Notes: generated by a model not told the origin, from the letters alone. A stretch of 64,000 nt of DNA from Asticcacaulis currens (GCF_028550395.1 NZ_JAQQKW010000007.1:166020-230019), one strand, 5' to 3'. Positions 43,633 to 52,984 are shown, numbered from the stretch's first letter. Numbers and translations are program-made.

Positions 43633-44598
43633 CTATCCTCTGGGCAAACTTAACCCCAGAGATGGGCTGAAGCGGAAGCGGTCGCGGTCATAGGCGTAAA
43701 GCTCCGCCGGACGGCCGCCCGTGTCGTCGCGCATAATGCCGGTCGGGCGAACAAAACCGGTGCGTTCCAGCGCGCGGCGGAAGTTCTGTTTGTGCAGGGG
43801 CAGGCCGCTAATGGCCTCCAGCGAGCGCTGCAATTCCAGCAGCGTAAAGCGTTCGGGCATCAGCTCAAAGATCACCGGACGGTATTTCAACTTACCCCTT
43901 AACCGTGAAAGACCGGTGGCGAGGATGCGGCGGTGGTCCGACAGCATGGCGATACCGCTGCCGCTGGAGGCCTCGGCGCAGCGCGATTCATGGATCAGGC
44001 AGGCGCTGTAGAGCAGTTCATAACGATCCAGCACGCGTTCTTCGTTCCACAGGTCGCTGTCTTCGGGGAACAGGGTTTCGACCCGGTCGTGCCGTTCGGC
44101 GGCGCTCTGTGCGTCCGGGGCGGCGTCGCACCAGTCGCGCAGACGCCGACGCAGAGGTGCTACCGCCGCCGGTTCGCCGCGCCGCCAGTCTTCCCACGGG
44201 AAGAAGGCGGAATAGGGCTTCCACTGGGCGGATAATTGCGACTGGAAGGCGCTGTCGGCGGTGAGGGCCAGATAGCCTAGCGAAATAACGCGCTGATCGC
44301 TGCCGCCGGGGGCAAGCGAACTCAGGCCCTGACGCCCCTGATCCCCGAAGGAATAGAGTTGCTCGACATAGCCCGCCGAAAACCCGGTCTGTTCGGTGAC
44401 AAAGGCGCGCACGGCCAGATCGAAGGTGCGGTGGGCCTCCGGGCGAAACGGGCCGGACGGCAGGGCCGTGCCATCGGGCAGGGTCAGGCACAGGACCATC
44501 GCCTCATTGTCCTTGATCGCCATAACCACGGCGGACAGTTCGATCGTCAGGCTGACCGGCACAGAAAGCTCCTCCTCATAAACCTTGGCTGAGGGCAT
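43633..44598 (-). CDS. NrtR-like regulator: Nudix-like domain plus winged helix
   Basis: The 321-aa protein (start MPSAKVYEEELSVPVSL; 8 more residues are possible from 44622) has an N-terminal Nudix-related domain (about 15-160) whose Nudix box is degenerate (RPEAHRTFDLAVRAFVTEQTGF). The C-terminal winged helix contains FTLLELQRSLEAISGLPLHKQNFRRALERTGFVRPTG and GGRPAELYAYD. This is the architecture of NrtR/COG4111 proteins, which sense ADP-ribose-type metabolites and repress NAD-metabolism genes. No nad gene is adjacent, so the target is unknown. It overlaps the HD-domain gene and is probably cotranscribed. Confidence 0.82.
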   Translation of the reverse strand: MPSAKVYEEELSVPVSLTIELSAVVMAIKDNEAMVLCLTLPDGTALPSGPFRPEAHRTFDLAVRAFVTEQTGFSAGYVEQLYSFGDQGRQGLSSLAPGGSDQRVISLGYLALTADSAFQSQLSAQWKPYSAFFPWEDWRRGEPAAVAPLRRRLRDWCDAAPDAQSAAERHDRVETLFPEDSDLWNEERVLDRYELLYSACLIHESRCAEASSGSGIAMLSDHRRILATGLSRLRGKLKYRPVIFELMPERFTLLELQRSLEAISGLPLHKQNFRRALERTGFVRPTGIMRDDTGGRPAELYAYDRDRFRFSPSLGLSLPRG

Positions 44599-45199
44599 AG
44601 AACCTGTCAACGAACTGTGCACGGACGACCTGTCCCGACAGGGCGGTCAGGCTCAGGTCGTAGCCATCGGGCGGGGTGCCGAAAAAGGTGCGCGCTTCAG
44701 CGTCGGAAAAGCCGACCAGTTGCGTGGCTTCGAAATAGGCGCAGGCGTGATCGGCGCGCTTGATCAGGGCCTTGACCTCCTGTGGCACCACGGCGGGCAG
44801 GCCAAAGCGGATATGGATGGCCTGTTCCAGATGATGCTCAAACCGCTTGTAATCGAGGCCCAGCGCCGCCTTGAACGGTGAAATCATGTCGCCGATGACG
44901 TATTCGGGCGCGTCGTGCAACAGGGCCACCAGCCGCCACTGCGTATCGAGCCCCGGCCTCAGATGGGCGCAGATCTCTTCGACGATCAAGGAATGCTGAG
45001 CGACCGAAAAGCCATGTTCGCCCGTGGTTTGGCCGTTCCAGCGGGCGACGCGCGACAGGCCGAGCGCTATATCGTCAATCTCGATATCCATGGCCGAGGG
45101 ATCGAGCAGGTCGAGGCGACGGCCGGAGAGCATACGCTGCCAGGCGCGGGGGGCGGGATCGACGGTGGTGCGTCGGGACGGAGGTGTGCGAGGGGCCAT
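44576..45199 (-). CDS. HD-domain hydrolase (YfbR-like)
   Basis: The 207-aa protein has conserved metal ligands of the HD family: the His of FSVAQHS, HD in VALLHDAPEYVIGD and a later Asp in KRADHACAYFEA. The order and the EYVIGDMISPFK motif resemble YfbR-type 5'-nucleotidases acting on deoxynucleoside monophosphates. It is the first gene of a two-gene unit with the NrtR-like regulator, overlapping it by 23 nt, so a link to nucleotide or NAD turnover is plausible. It is divergent from the universal stress protein gene. Confidence 0.87.
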   Translation of the reverse strand: MAPRTPPSRRTTVDPAPRAWQRMLSGRRLDLLDPSAMDIEIDDIALGLSRVARWNGQTTGEHGFSVAQHSLIVEEICAHLRPGLDTQWRLVALLHDAPEYVIGDMISPFKAALGLDYKRFEHHLEQAIHIRFGLPAVVPQEVKALIKRADHACAYFEATQLVGFSDAEARTFFGTPPDGYDLSLTALSGQVVRAQFVDRFYALSQGL

Positions 45200-45347
45200 C
45201 GGGTTTCACAAAGTGTTGACGAAATACTTGTGCATTGGGGCCATATGCCGCGTGTCCAATCCACGGAGCGGGGCCTATACTTACAGCCATAAGGCGCGCT
45301 GCGTCGTGGTTAAATGCTGACCATGCACAAAAAAGGAGGTCCCTCTG

Positions 45348-46184
45348 ATGACTGACTCCCCCCTCACTGCCGGTGGCGCCTGGGCGCGCGTATCGGTGCC
45401 GGTATCGGGTGCCCCCTCTGAAGAGACGGCGATTGCCATTGCCGCAGACATCGCGCGGGCCTTTGGCGGTCAACTGAGCTTCCTGTTTGCGCCGCCCGAT
45501 CCGGCGGAACTGGCCCCGTGGCTGGGCGAAGGTTTTATGGGCACGGTGCAGATGGCGGCCATGGACGGGCTGAAATCGGCCGCCGAAGAGGCCGAGGCCG
45601 TGGCGCGCGACGCTTACAATGATACCGCCTATGAACATAAGCTGTTCCTGCCGCTGAAATCGCCGGTGTGGCAGTGTCTGGCGACAGAAACGCGTCTGTC
45701 CGACATTGTGGTCTTCGGTGATGAGAGCGCGCGTGGGCGCGGCCTGTTGTCCGAGGCTTTTCAGCAGGTGCTTATGGAAGAGCGCGCCGGAGTGTTTATC
45801 GCCCGCCAACCCTTTGCGGTAGGTGGCACGGCGCTGGTGGCGTGGGATGGCAAGGAGCCCTCTTCACGCGCGGCGCGGCGCGCCATCCCCCTGCTCAAAA
45901 AAGCGTCGAAGGTGGTGGTGGCCGGGGCACCGGTCGGGGAAAATCCCGCCGATCTGGGTAAGCTGGCGCGCTACTACATGCTGCACGGCCTGAACGTTGA
46001 GGTCGATATCCTGCCGAAGAGCAACGACCTGATCGGGACGCTGGTCGAGGCCAATCAGCGGCATCAGGCGCAATATATGGTGGCCGGGGCCTTCGGGCGG
46101 TCGCGCCTGCGCGAGTTTGCCTTTGGCGGCACGACCCGCGCCCTGTTGCACAATACCAATCTCAACCTCTATATGGCACATTAA
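45348..46184 (+). CDS. Universal stress protein (tandem UspA domains)
   Basis: The 278-aa protein consists of two Usp-like halves. The second is clear: GTALVAWDGKEPSSRAARRAIPLLKKASKVVVAG through YMVAGAFGRSRLREFAFGGTTRALLHNTNLNLYMAH, with the GxFGRSxxxE-type nucleotide-binding loop. The first half (VSVPVSGAPSEETAIAIAADIARAFGGQL) is degenerate. Such proteins help survival under starvation or redox stress. A perfect AAAAGGAGGT site precedes the ATG. It stands alone, with its own terminator. Confidence 0.92.
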   Translation: MTDSPLTAGGAWARVSVPVSGAPSEETAIAIAADIARAFGGQLSFLFAPPDPAELAPWLGEGFMGTVQMAAMDGLKSAAEEAEAVARDAYNDTAYEHKLFLPLKSPVWQCLATETRLSDIVVFGDESARGRGLLSEAFQQVLMEERAGVFIARQPFAVGGTALVAWDGKEPSSRAARRAIPLLKKASKVVVAGAPVGENPADLGKLARYYMLHGLNVEVDILPKSNDLIGTLVEANQRHQAQYMVAGAFGRSRLREFAFGGTTRALLHNTNLNLYMAH

Positions 46185-46204
46185 GTTGAGGGCTTAAATC
46201 AATG

Positions 46205-46235
46205 AAAAGGCGGTGGAAATTCCACCGCCTTTTTT
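46205..46235. terminator. Bidirectional terminator between usp and flmG
   Basis: GGCGGTGG pairs with CCACCGCC around AAATT, within an extended AAAAGGCGGTGGAA/TTCCACCGCCTTTT palindrome (46205-46218 and 46220-46233). It serves both convergent genes and overlaps the minus-strand stop at 46234. Confidence 0.93.
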
Positions 46236-49200
46236 ATTTCAGCCCCTCGATGACCCGCGCCACCACCGGGCCCCAATCACCGTCTTCGGCAACGAAGGTG
46301 CGGGCATTGGCGTACCACGGATACTGCTCGCTCCCCAGCGTCGTCCAGGAACCGGGCGTCAGAAGCAGCCAGGTCGCGGCCCCCGTCGCTGCGGCAATCT
46401 GGGTCGAGGCGTTGGCGGGACCGATGACGACGTCCAGCGCGGCGCACAGGGCGCTCAGTTCGCCGAGATCGTTTTGCAGGTCGATGGTCGGCGTGAAGAA
46501 GGTCGCGCCTTGCGCCCTGGCGGCGATCTGCTCGCTGACCGTCTCGCCATATTGCAGATTGACGAAGACCGTGTCCTTTTGCGCCAGAAGCGGGGCGAAG
46601 GCCTCAAAAGCCGGGTAGAGCCGCTGGCGACGGGAATCGCTGATCAGGCTCTTCCACAACAGACCGACCTTGCGCCCGGCCCCCTGTCTGGCCAGCTCGC
46701 TTTTCCAGAAGGCGACGCGCGCCGGGTCCGGCGTGAGCAGGGGCGTCTTGTGCGCGAAGGCGGCGATATGGCTGCGCAACAAAGGCAGGAAGTCGCCGAG
46801 CAGCGCCCAGCCGTCCACACTGTCGCCGGAGAGGCCCGGTACGCTGCGGCTGATCCGACCGTCGCGCGTCTCGGTATGGTGCGGCAGGACGCGCGCCTTG
46901 GGGAAGGCACGGGCAAACAGCGGCACAAGGCGCTTTTCGACGGCCAGAGTCAAAACCCCGTCCGCCAGCCGCTCGATGATATCCGGCAGCAGGGTGCCCA
47001 GCATGACCTCGTCGCCCAGACCCTGTTCGGCCACCACAAGCAGGCGTTTTCCGGCAATCTCTTCCGGCTTGAGCCGTGAGGCTGGCACATCGAAATGCAC
47101 CTCTTTCGGCGTGCCGGTCATGTGGCGTGCGGCATAGGCCGCCCACCCCGCCTTGAGGTTGCCGAGCGCCAGTTGCGCATAGGCCAGCATCAGCTCGGCC
47201 GAGCGCAGATTGGTCGGTTCCGAGAAGCGATCGAGGCAAAGCTCCAGCTCCGGAATGGCCTCGGCCACCCGACCCGTCTCCATCCACAGGCAGGCGCGGT
47301 TGAAGCGCGCTGGCAGGCAGTTGTCGAGCGTCACCGCCTCGTTGAAAAAGATCAGCGCGGTCTCGGCGTCGCCCTGCGCCATCAGGACCGTCCCCAGCGT
47401 GTCCCACAGGGCGCTTTGTTGCGGATAGTCGGTCAGATAGGCCTGAAGCAGGGTGATGGCCTGTTCGAACTTGCCCTGTTCGCGCAGGGCCGCCGCGTAA
47501 TAGTTGACCGCCAGCAGATGGCCGGGATCGCGCTGCACAATCAGGCCGTAGAAGCGCTCAGCCATGTCGTAGAGACCCATGCGGAAGGCCAGTTGCGCCA
47601 GATCAGCAGCGATCTCCAGCGAGTCGGGCTGATGGGTCAGGGCCTTCTGATAGGCGTCCAGCGCTTCCGGTACGCGGTCCTGCCGGTCGAGCGCGGTGGC
47701 CAGCGCCTGCCACGCCCCCGTATGGTCGGGGGCCTGCCGGATCAGGGCGCGGGCCTGATGTTCGGCCTCGTCCCAGTCGCGCATGAGCAGGGCCCGCTCA
47801 ACCGTCTGAAATTGTCGCCGAATATCGTCGGGGGACGGCGGGCTGACCACGGCGGCAACTTCGTGAATCAGGGCCTGACGCATAGCCTCCAGTCCGGGGC
47901 CCCACTCTCCGGCGGTCGGGGTCACAAACATGCGGGCGCTGCCGTACCACGGGTAATGGTCCGTGCCCATCATGGTCCAGGCATGGGGCGGGGCGATGAT
48001 CCAGATGTCCGTCCCGACGGCGGCGGCGATATTGCTGGTGGCGTTCGACGGCCCCATGATCAGATCCATGGCGGCGCACAGGGCCGCCAGATCGTCCAGA
48101 TCCTGTTTCAGGTCGATGCCCGGCGGGTTCCAGATGCTCAGGCCCTCGCGTTCGGCCTGACGCAGTTCTTCGCTGACGTCGCCGTACTGAAGGTTGACGA
48201 AGTGCACGCCCGGCGTGCGCAGGATGGCCCCCCAGCTTTCGAACGGCGAATAGTAGCGGTCGCGTCGTGAATGCTGCACAAGGCTTTTCCACAAAAGCCC
48301 CACCTTGGGCTTAGGCCCCAGCTTGTCCAGCTCGGCCTTCCAGTAGGCGACCCGCTGTGGATCGGGGGTGAGAAAGTGCGTCTGGCGCGGGAAGGCGGCG
48401 GCGTCTTGCCGGTAGCGCGGCAGCAGATCGCCCAACATGATGAAGCCGTCATAGTGGCGCGTGCTGTCCATTTGCGGATAGTGGCGCACCATAATTCCAT
48501 TGACCTTGCCGGTGCCGTGATAGGTGACGTGCACCTGCGGAAAGGTGCGGGCAAACAGGGGCATAAGCCGTCTTTCGACCCCGATCGTCAGGTGGCCGTC
48601 CGGCCCCAGCTCGGCCAGAAGGTCAGGGAGCAGGGTGCCGAACAGGATTTCATCACCCAGCCCCTGTTCCATGGTCACGAAGACCGACTTGCCCGTCAGG
48701 GGCTGGCTCAGATCCAGCGCCGGTATATCGGTGACGTACTTCATGCCTTCAAGGCTGTGCAGCGACTTGCGCGCGGCGTAGTAGTGATAGCCGCGCATCA
48801 GGTCGCCCTTGACGAAGTAGCAGAAGGCCAGTGCCAGTTCTGCGGCTTCAATCTGCGTAGGGGAGGTCATGCGCCGGATGGCGTTCTCAAGACTGTCTAT
48901 CGCTGCATCCATTTCGCCCAGGGCGCTGAGAACCAGACCGCGGTTGTGCCAGGGCTTGGGGTCGTTGGGAACGAACTTTACCGCCTCATCAAAGAACAGC
49001 AGGGCCGTGGCCAGATCGCCCTTGGCATTCACGATGGTCCCCAGCGTGTTCCACAGGGCGCCATTGGCCGGGTTCTTCTCCAGAAAAGGCGTCAGAAGCG
49101 CGATGGCCTCGTCAAAGCGGCTGACTTCGCGCAGGCAAGAGGCATAGTTGTTGGCGACTTCGGCATCGTCGGGGGTCTTTTCGAGTACGTAGCGAAACAG

Positions 49201-49719
49201 TTTTTCGGCCTGCTCGTGCATGTCGAGATGGTAGGCGAGGCGACCGAGGTCGTTGGCGATCCCCGTATTGTCCTCTTCGAGTTGCAGGGCGGCCTCGAAG
49301 CAGGTGAAGGCACTTTTGATGTCGCCGGCCTTTTCCCGGCAGACGGCCAGAATGTGCCAGGCGGTGCCGCATTTCTCGTTGATGCGCAGCGCTTCGAGCG
49401 TCTTTTGCGTCGCTGTCTCATAGTCCGACTTCTGCACAAGGACCAGCGCGTCCTTCAGGAGGGTCAGCAGACGCACCTCGGTGATGTAGCGGGTGGCCTC
49501 CATCAGGGCGTCGAGGGCTGCCGAGGAGCCGGAGTCGCCCAGAAGGGTCGAGGCAATGTCGGCCAGCGCGTCCTTGCCGGGCGTCGCGGCGGCGTTCATG
49601 GCGATGGCGCTGACCGTGTCGGGCGTCGCCAGCACCCTCGCCGCGAGCAGGTCGGCGGCATCAGCCGACGGAGGGGTGTCCCCGGCCCTGGTTTTGATCG
49701 GCCATGTTTTTTTCGGCAT
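46234..49719 (-). CDS. flmG: Double-module FlmG-like flagellin glycosyltransferase (TPR-GT-TPR-GT)
   Basis: The 1161-aa protein (ATG at 49719, GGAGAG ribosome-binding site) is a clean internal duplication: TPR 1 (about 95-320), GT-B-like domain 1 (335-620), TPR 2 (640-870), GT-B-like domain 2 (885-1161). Paired motifs are MEQGLGDEILFGTLLPDLL / AEQGLGDEVMLGTLLPDII, KVGLLWKSL in both, VNLQYG in both, LAALCAAMDLIMGPSNATS / LSALCAALDVVIGPANAST, and HYPWYGSARMF / QYPWYANARTF. Caulobacter FlmG, at the same place beside flbT-flaF, is from memory about half this length, with one TPR and one glycosyltransferase domain, and attaches pseudaminic acid to flagellins. Two modules may act on two flagellins or sites. 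Neither half shows an obvious inactivating change. Confidence 0.87.
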   Translation of the reverse strand: MPKKTWPIKTRAGDTPPSADAADLLAARVLATPDTVSAIAMNAAATPGKDALADIASTLLGDSGSSAALDALMEATRYITEVRLLTLLKDALVLVQKSDYETATQKTLEALRINEKCGTAWHILAVCREKAGDIKSAFTCFEAALQLEEDNTGIANDLGRLAYHLDMHEQAEKLFRYVLEKTPDDAEVANNYASCLREVSRFDEAIALLTPFLEKNPANGALWNTLGTIVNAKGDLATALLFFDEAVKFVPNDPKPWHNRGLVLSALGEMDAAIDSLENAIRRMTSPTQIEAAELALAFCYFVKGDLMRGYHYYAARKSLHSLEGMKYVTDIPALDLSQPLTGKSVFVTMEQGLGDEILFGTLLPDLLAELGPDGHLTIGVERRLMPLFARTFPQVHVTYHGTGKVNGIMVRHYPQMDSTRHYDGFIMLGDLLPRYRQDAAAFPRQTHFLTPDPQRVAYWKAELDKLGPKPKVGLLWKSLVQHSRRDRYYSPFESWGAILRTPGVHFVNLQYGDVSEELRQAEREGLSIWNPPGIDLKQDLDDLAALCAAMDLIMGPSNATSNIAAAVGTDIWIIAPPHAWTMMGTDHYPWYGSARMFVTPTAGEWGPGLEAMRQALIHEVAAVVSPPSPDDIRRQFQTVERALLMRDWDEAEHQARALIRQAPDHTGAWQALATALDRQDRVPEALDAYQKALTHQPDSLEIAADLAQLAFRMGLYDMAERFYGLIVQRDPGHLLAVNYYAAALREQGKFEQAITLLQAYLTDYPQQSALWDTLGTVLMAQGDAETALIFFNEAVTLDNCLPARFNRACLWMETGRVAEAIPELELCLDRFSEPTNLRSAELMLAYAQLALGNLKAGWAAYAARHMTGTPKEVHFDVPASRLKPEEIAGKRLLVVAEQGLGDEVMLGTLLPDIIERLADGVLTLAVEKRLVPLFARAFPKARVLPHHTETRDGRISRSVPGLSGDSVDGWALLGDFLPLLRSHIAAFAHKTPLLTPDPARVAFWKSELARQGAGRKVGLLWKSLISDSRRQRLYPAFEAFAPLLAQKDTVFVNLQYGETVSEQIAARAQGATFFTPTIDLQNDLGELSALCAALDVVIGPANASTQIAAATGAATWLLLTPGSWTTLGSEQYPWYANARTFVAEDGDWGPVVARVIEGLK

Positions 49720-49905
49720 GATACTCTCCGCGCCATCCCCCCTTACCGCGCATTTCATCGAAGGTGGGGACAGATGGTCCTGAACATGCGATCTTATCCG
49801 ATGATTCGATTAAGATCAGGATAGCGTTGCGTCCGGCATATTTGCGGACGCGCGAAACCGGATGTTAACTGTGCGAAGCCTAAGCTGCTGGCCAAAAGGA
49901 TTGAC

Positions 49906-50331
49906 ATGCCCCTTAAACTGTCGCTCAAGCCGGGTGAAAAATTTGTCCTCAACGGTGCTGTTGTGCAAAACGGCGACCGTCGGTGTTCGCTCGTGCTTCA
50001 GAACAAGGCTTCGGTTCTGCGTGAAAAAGACATCATGCAGGTCAGCGAGGTCACGTCTCCGTCCCGACACATCTACTTCCCGGTGATGATGATGTACCTC
50101 GACGAAGCGGGGGCAGAGAAATACTACGACGAATTCCTGACGCGCATGACAGAGTTCATGAGCGTTATCGCCAATCCGACCATTCTGGCGGAATGTGTGG
50201 TGATTTCCAAATCCATCATGGGTCGTGAATATTACAAGGCTCTGATGGGGTGCCGTAAGCTTATCGAGTACGAAGACGAAAGACTGGGACATGTCTCTAC
50301 AAGCCTATCAGAAGACGGCTCAGCGGAATGA
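49906..50331 (+). CDS. flbT: Flagellin-synthesis regulator FlbT
   Basis: The 141-aa protein starts [26 protein letters not shown] and contains [31 protein letters not shown] and [28 protein letters not shown], typical of FlbT. In Caulobacter FlbT acts after transcription, binding flagellin mRNA leaders and promoting their turnover until the hook is built. It overlaps flaF by 41 nt, so the two are coupled. It is divergent from flmG with a 186-nt gap. Confidence 0.96.
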   Translation: MPLKLSLKPGEKFVLNGAVVQNGDRRCSLVLQNKASVLREKDIMQVSEVTSPSRHIYFPVMMMYLDEAGAEKYYDEFLTRMTEFMSVIANPTILAECVVISKSIMGREYYKALMGCRKLIEYEDERLGHVSTSLSEDGSAE

Positions 50332-50701
50332 AGATCCGCGTCAGACGGAGTATCGTCTGTTCGGTCAGGTTACCCGCGCCCTGATGGAGGCGGCTGAGCT
50401 CGACAGGAGCGAGGTCGCCCGGCGTATGGACGCGCTCGACTGGAACCGTCGCCTGTGGTCGGTGCTGGGGACGGACTGCGCCCTGCCCGGGAACGGTTTG
50501 CCGGATGCGCTGCGCGCGCAGATCATCTCGCTGTCGATCTGGGTCAACCGGCACACCTCTGCGGTGATGCGCGGTCAGGAAGAGATCACGCCCCTGATTG
50601 AGGTCAACCGTCTGATCATGCAGGGGCTGATGCCGCGCCAGGATCAGGCCCCGGCGGCCGAGAGCGCCTTTGTGGGCACGGTGCGCGCGTCTCTGGGTTA
50701 A
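50291..50701 (+). CDS. flaF: Flagellar biosynthesis regulator FlaF
   Basis: The 136-aa protein reads [34 protein letters not shown], with [39 protein letters not shown], the conserved FlaF core. In Caulobacter FlaF is needed for flagellin secretion or translation and works opposite FlbT. The start lies inside flbT. The last 20 residues are less conserved. Confidence 0.96.
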   Translation: MSLQAYQKTAQRNEDPRQTEYRLFGQVTRALMEAAELDRSEVARRMDALDWNRRLWSVLGTDCALPGNGLPDALRAQIISLSIWVNRHTSAVMRGQEEITPLIEVNRLIMQGLMPRQDQAPAAESAFVGTVRASLG

Positions 50702-50747
50702 AAATTCACCCTGTTGCAGATTTTGCCGGGCAGGGCCGGTCGGGAAG

Positions 50748-50775
50748 GGCGGGGGTCAATGATTCCTGCCTTTTT
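50748..50775 (+). terminator. Probable terminator after flaF
   Basis: GGCGGG (50748-50753) pairs with CCTGCC (50765-50770) with one G-T pair, followed by TTTTT. The stem is short and the loop 11 nt, so it may be leaky. Confidence 0.5.
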
Positions 50776-50833
50776 CAATTTAAAAATATTCTTTAAAAAC
50801 AATGCTAAAAATATTTAATGTGACCTTACTGAC

Positions 50834-50848
50834 TGGCATTTCCATTGC
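50834..50848 (+). promoter_or_regulatory. Sigma-54 promoter of flagellin 1
   Basis: TGGCATTTCCATTGC fits the -24/-12 pattern TGGCAC-N5-TTGC with the GG and GC ten bases apart. It lies 80 nt before the flagellin ATG. The leader holds a GGC-AAAAA-T-GCC palindrome at 50879-50890. Caulobacter flagellin genes use the same promoter class under FlbD control. Confidence 0.85.
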
Positions 50849-50927
50849 TAGGTGACGGGTAGGCCAAAATGGCTTTGCGGCAAAAATGCCGATCAAATCC
50901 CCGACCAGAATGGAAAGGACGCTGTCG

Positions 50928-51758
50928 ATGCCGAATATGTCGATCAATACCAATGCGGGTGCGATGATCGCCCTGCAGAACCTGAACAAAACCAACAACG
51001 AACTGCAAACGACGCAAACCCGCATCAATACTGGGTTGAAGGTTGCGGGCGCCAAGGACAACGGGGCGGTTTACGCCATCGCTAGCCGCCAGCGCGCAGA
51101 CGTGGCTTCTCTCGGTGCGGTGACGGACTCGCTTGATCGGGCTAAATCGGCTGTCGATGTAGCTCTGTCAGCGGGCGAAGGCATTGCGGATATGCTGACG
51201 CAAATGAAGGAGAAGGCTCTCGCGGCTTCGGATACATCGCTGACGACGGTGAGTCGTCAGGCGCTGAACGAAGACTTCAAGGCGCTTCGCGACCAGATTA
51301 CGAAGACGGTGAACAATGCGACGTTCAACGGGGTCAATCTGATCAAGAACGGGGCGCTGGCTCTGGCACCTCTGGCCAATGCGGACGGCTCCTCGCAGCT
51401 GACCATTGCGGCGCAGGACCTGAGCCTCACCGGGAGCACGATCACGCTTTCGGCGGGTTCGACCTTCACATCGGCGGCGCAGGCTAAGACCATAGCCGAC
51501 GCGGTGGATGTGTCGATTGCCAACGTCTCTGCGGCCCTCGGCCGACTGGGGACGTCGTCGAAATCGCTCGAAAGCCATGCGCGGTTTGTCTCGAAGTTGG
51601 TTGACTCGATGGAGGCGGGGATTGGCAACCTTGTGGATGCTGATCTGGCCAAGGAAAGTGCGAAGTTGCAGGCCCTGCAGACCAAGCAGCAGCTCGGTGT
51701 TCAGGCCCTGTCGATCGCCAATCAGGCCCCGGGTATTGTAACCCGGCTGTTCCAGTAG
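50928..51758 (+). CDS. Flagellin 1
   Basis: The 276-aa protein begins [47 protein letters not shown] and ends [43 protein letters not shown], the D0/D1 ends of alphaproteobacterial flagellins. The variable middle (about 150-210) is short, so the filament surface domain is minimal. The middle carries several Ser and Thr residues, candidate sites for glycosylation by the nearby FlmG-like enzyme. The ATG at 50928 is preceded by GGAAAGGAC. A sigma-54 promoter and a strong terminator frame it as a single-gene unit. Confidence 0.95.
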   Translation: MPNMSINTNAGAMIALQNLNKTNNELQTTQTRINTGLKVAGAKDNGAVYAIASRQRADVASLGAVTDSLDRAKSAVDVALSAGEGIADMLTQMKEKALAASDTSLTTVSRQALNEDFKALRDQITKTVNNATFNGVNLIKNGALALAPLANADGSSQLTIAAQDLSLTGSTITLSAGSTFTSAAQAKTIADAVDVSIANVSAALGRLGTSSKSLESHARFVSKLVDSMEAGIGNLVDADLAKESAKLQALQTKQQLGVQALSIANQAPGIVTRLFQ

Positions 51759-51768
51759 CGTTCGTAAA

Positions 51769-51815
51769 AAGCCGGAGTTGCGGATCCAGACGGGTCCGGC
51801 TCCGGCTTCTTTTTT
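51769..51815 (+). terminator. Terminator after flagellin 1
   Basis: AGCCGGAG (51770-51777) pairs with CTCCGGCT (51800-51807). An inner GGATCC/GGGTCC pairing extends the hairpin, and a CTTTTTT tract follows. Confidence 0.93.
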
Positions 51816-51957
51816 GCCTGCGGCCGGGGTGGAAAAAAGTGCCGGGTAGGCAAAAAGTGCCGAAATCCGGCAAAATCTGCCGGGCGCGGGGTGTGGTTAA
51901 GGCATGTATAACGCTTATATTTCAATTATTTGGGTGTTTTTTCCGTAAGCGGAGCGT

Positions 51958-51972
51958 TGGCCCGCCACTTGC
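51958..51972 (+). promoter_or_regulatory. Sigma-54 promoter of flagellin 2
   Basis: TGGCCCGCCACTTGC has both the GG and GC elements at consensus spacing and is followed by A. It is 73 nt before the ATG. The leader carries GGC-AAAAT-GCC at 51986-51996, the same kind of palindrome as in flagellin 1. Confidence 0.88.
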
Positions 51973-52044
51973 AGCCAACAGTTCAGGCAAAATGCCGCCG
52001 GACGACAAAATGTCTCCGGTTCATCTAGAAGAAGGACTAGACCC

Positions 52045-52863
52045 ATGGCGCTGAACAGCGTGAATACCAACAGCGGAGCTATGATTGCTCTGCAAAACCT
52101 GAACAAGACGAACTCTGACCTGCAAGTTACCCAAACCCGCATCAACACGGGTCTGAAGGTGGCTTCGGCCAAGGACAATGGCGCCGTTTTCGCCATCGCT
52201 CAAGGCCAGCGCGCTGAAGTTTCCTCTCTGAATGCGGTTCAGGAATCGCTTTCCCGCAACCAATCGGTCGTGGACGTGGCGATCTCGGCGGGTGAATCCG
52301 TCTCTGACATGCTCACCCAGCTGAAAGAAAAGGCTCTCGCGGCCTCGGACGCCAGCCTGAGCACGGCCAGCCGTACCGCTCTGAACGAAGATTTCAAGGC
52401 GATCCGCGATCAGATCGGCAAGACGGTTGCCAACGCGACCTTCAACGGCATCAACATCATCAAGAATGGCGGCACGGCGCTCTCCGCTCTGGCTAACGCT
52501 TCGGGCGGCACGCTCACCGTGGCGGCTCAGGATCTGTCTCTGACGGGTCTGAGCATCAACGCGACGACGATCGGCACCAAGGCGACGGCTTCGGCCGCGG
52601 TCTCGACGCTCGCCACCAAGATTGATGACGTGTCGGCCAAGCTGGCCAAGCTCGGCACCTCGTCCAAGTCGCTGGCCAACCACGCCAAGTTCATCAGCAA
52701 GCTGTCCGACTCCATCGAAAACGGGATCGGCAACCTTGTGGATGCCGACCTGGCGAAGGAAAGCGCGAAGCTGCAGGCCCTGCAAACCAAGCAACAGCTT
52801 GGCGTCCAGGCCCTGTCGATTGCGAACCAGTCCACATCGACGGTTCTGAGCCTGTTCCGCTAA
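52045..52863 (+). CDS. Flagellin 2
   Basis: The 272-aa protein starts [46 protein letters not shown] and ends with [24 protein letters not shown]. It is close to flagellin 1 throughout, most strongly in the D0/D1 ends. The central region (about 150-205) is Thr/Ala-rich with a [20 protein letters not shown] stretch. As in Caulobacter, several flagellins probably occupy successive zones of one filament. A consensus sigma-54 promoter lies upstream. Codon usage is a little more biased than in flagellin 3, fitting a major filament protein. Confidence 0.95.
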   Translation: MALNSVNTNSGAMIALQNLNKTNSDLQVTQTRINTGLKVASAKDNGAVFAIAQGQRAEVSSLNAVQESLSRNQSVVDVAISAGESVSDMLTQLKEKALAASDASLSTASRTALNEDFKAIRDQIGKTVANATFNGINIIKNGGTALSALANASGGTLTVAAQDLSLTGLSINATTIGTKATASAAVSTLATKIDDVSAKLAKLGTSSKSLANHAKFISKLSDSIENGIGNLVDADLAKESAKLQALQTKQQLGVQALSIANQSTSTVLSLFR

Positions 52864-52871
52864 GGAATGAC

Positions 52872-52905
52872 GGGGGCGGCGTTTCGGCGTCCGCCCCCCT
52901 TTTTC
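52872..52905 (+). terminator. Terminator after flagellin 2
   Basis: GGGGGCGG (52872-52879) pairs perfectly with CCGCCCCC (52891-52898) around an 11-nt loop, followed by CTTTTT. Confidence 0.92.
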
Positions 52906-52984
52906 TCTGATCCATCGTCCGGCTCGGCGTAAGGATCATTAACAGAGGGCGTACCGGCGTAAGGCGCCGGGCGTAATACAGGAG

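Noticed and set aside
48271..49824. 517-codon frame antisense to the double flmG gene
   Set aside because: It is a shadow of the TPR region of flmG; composition and lack of homology argue against coding.
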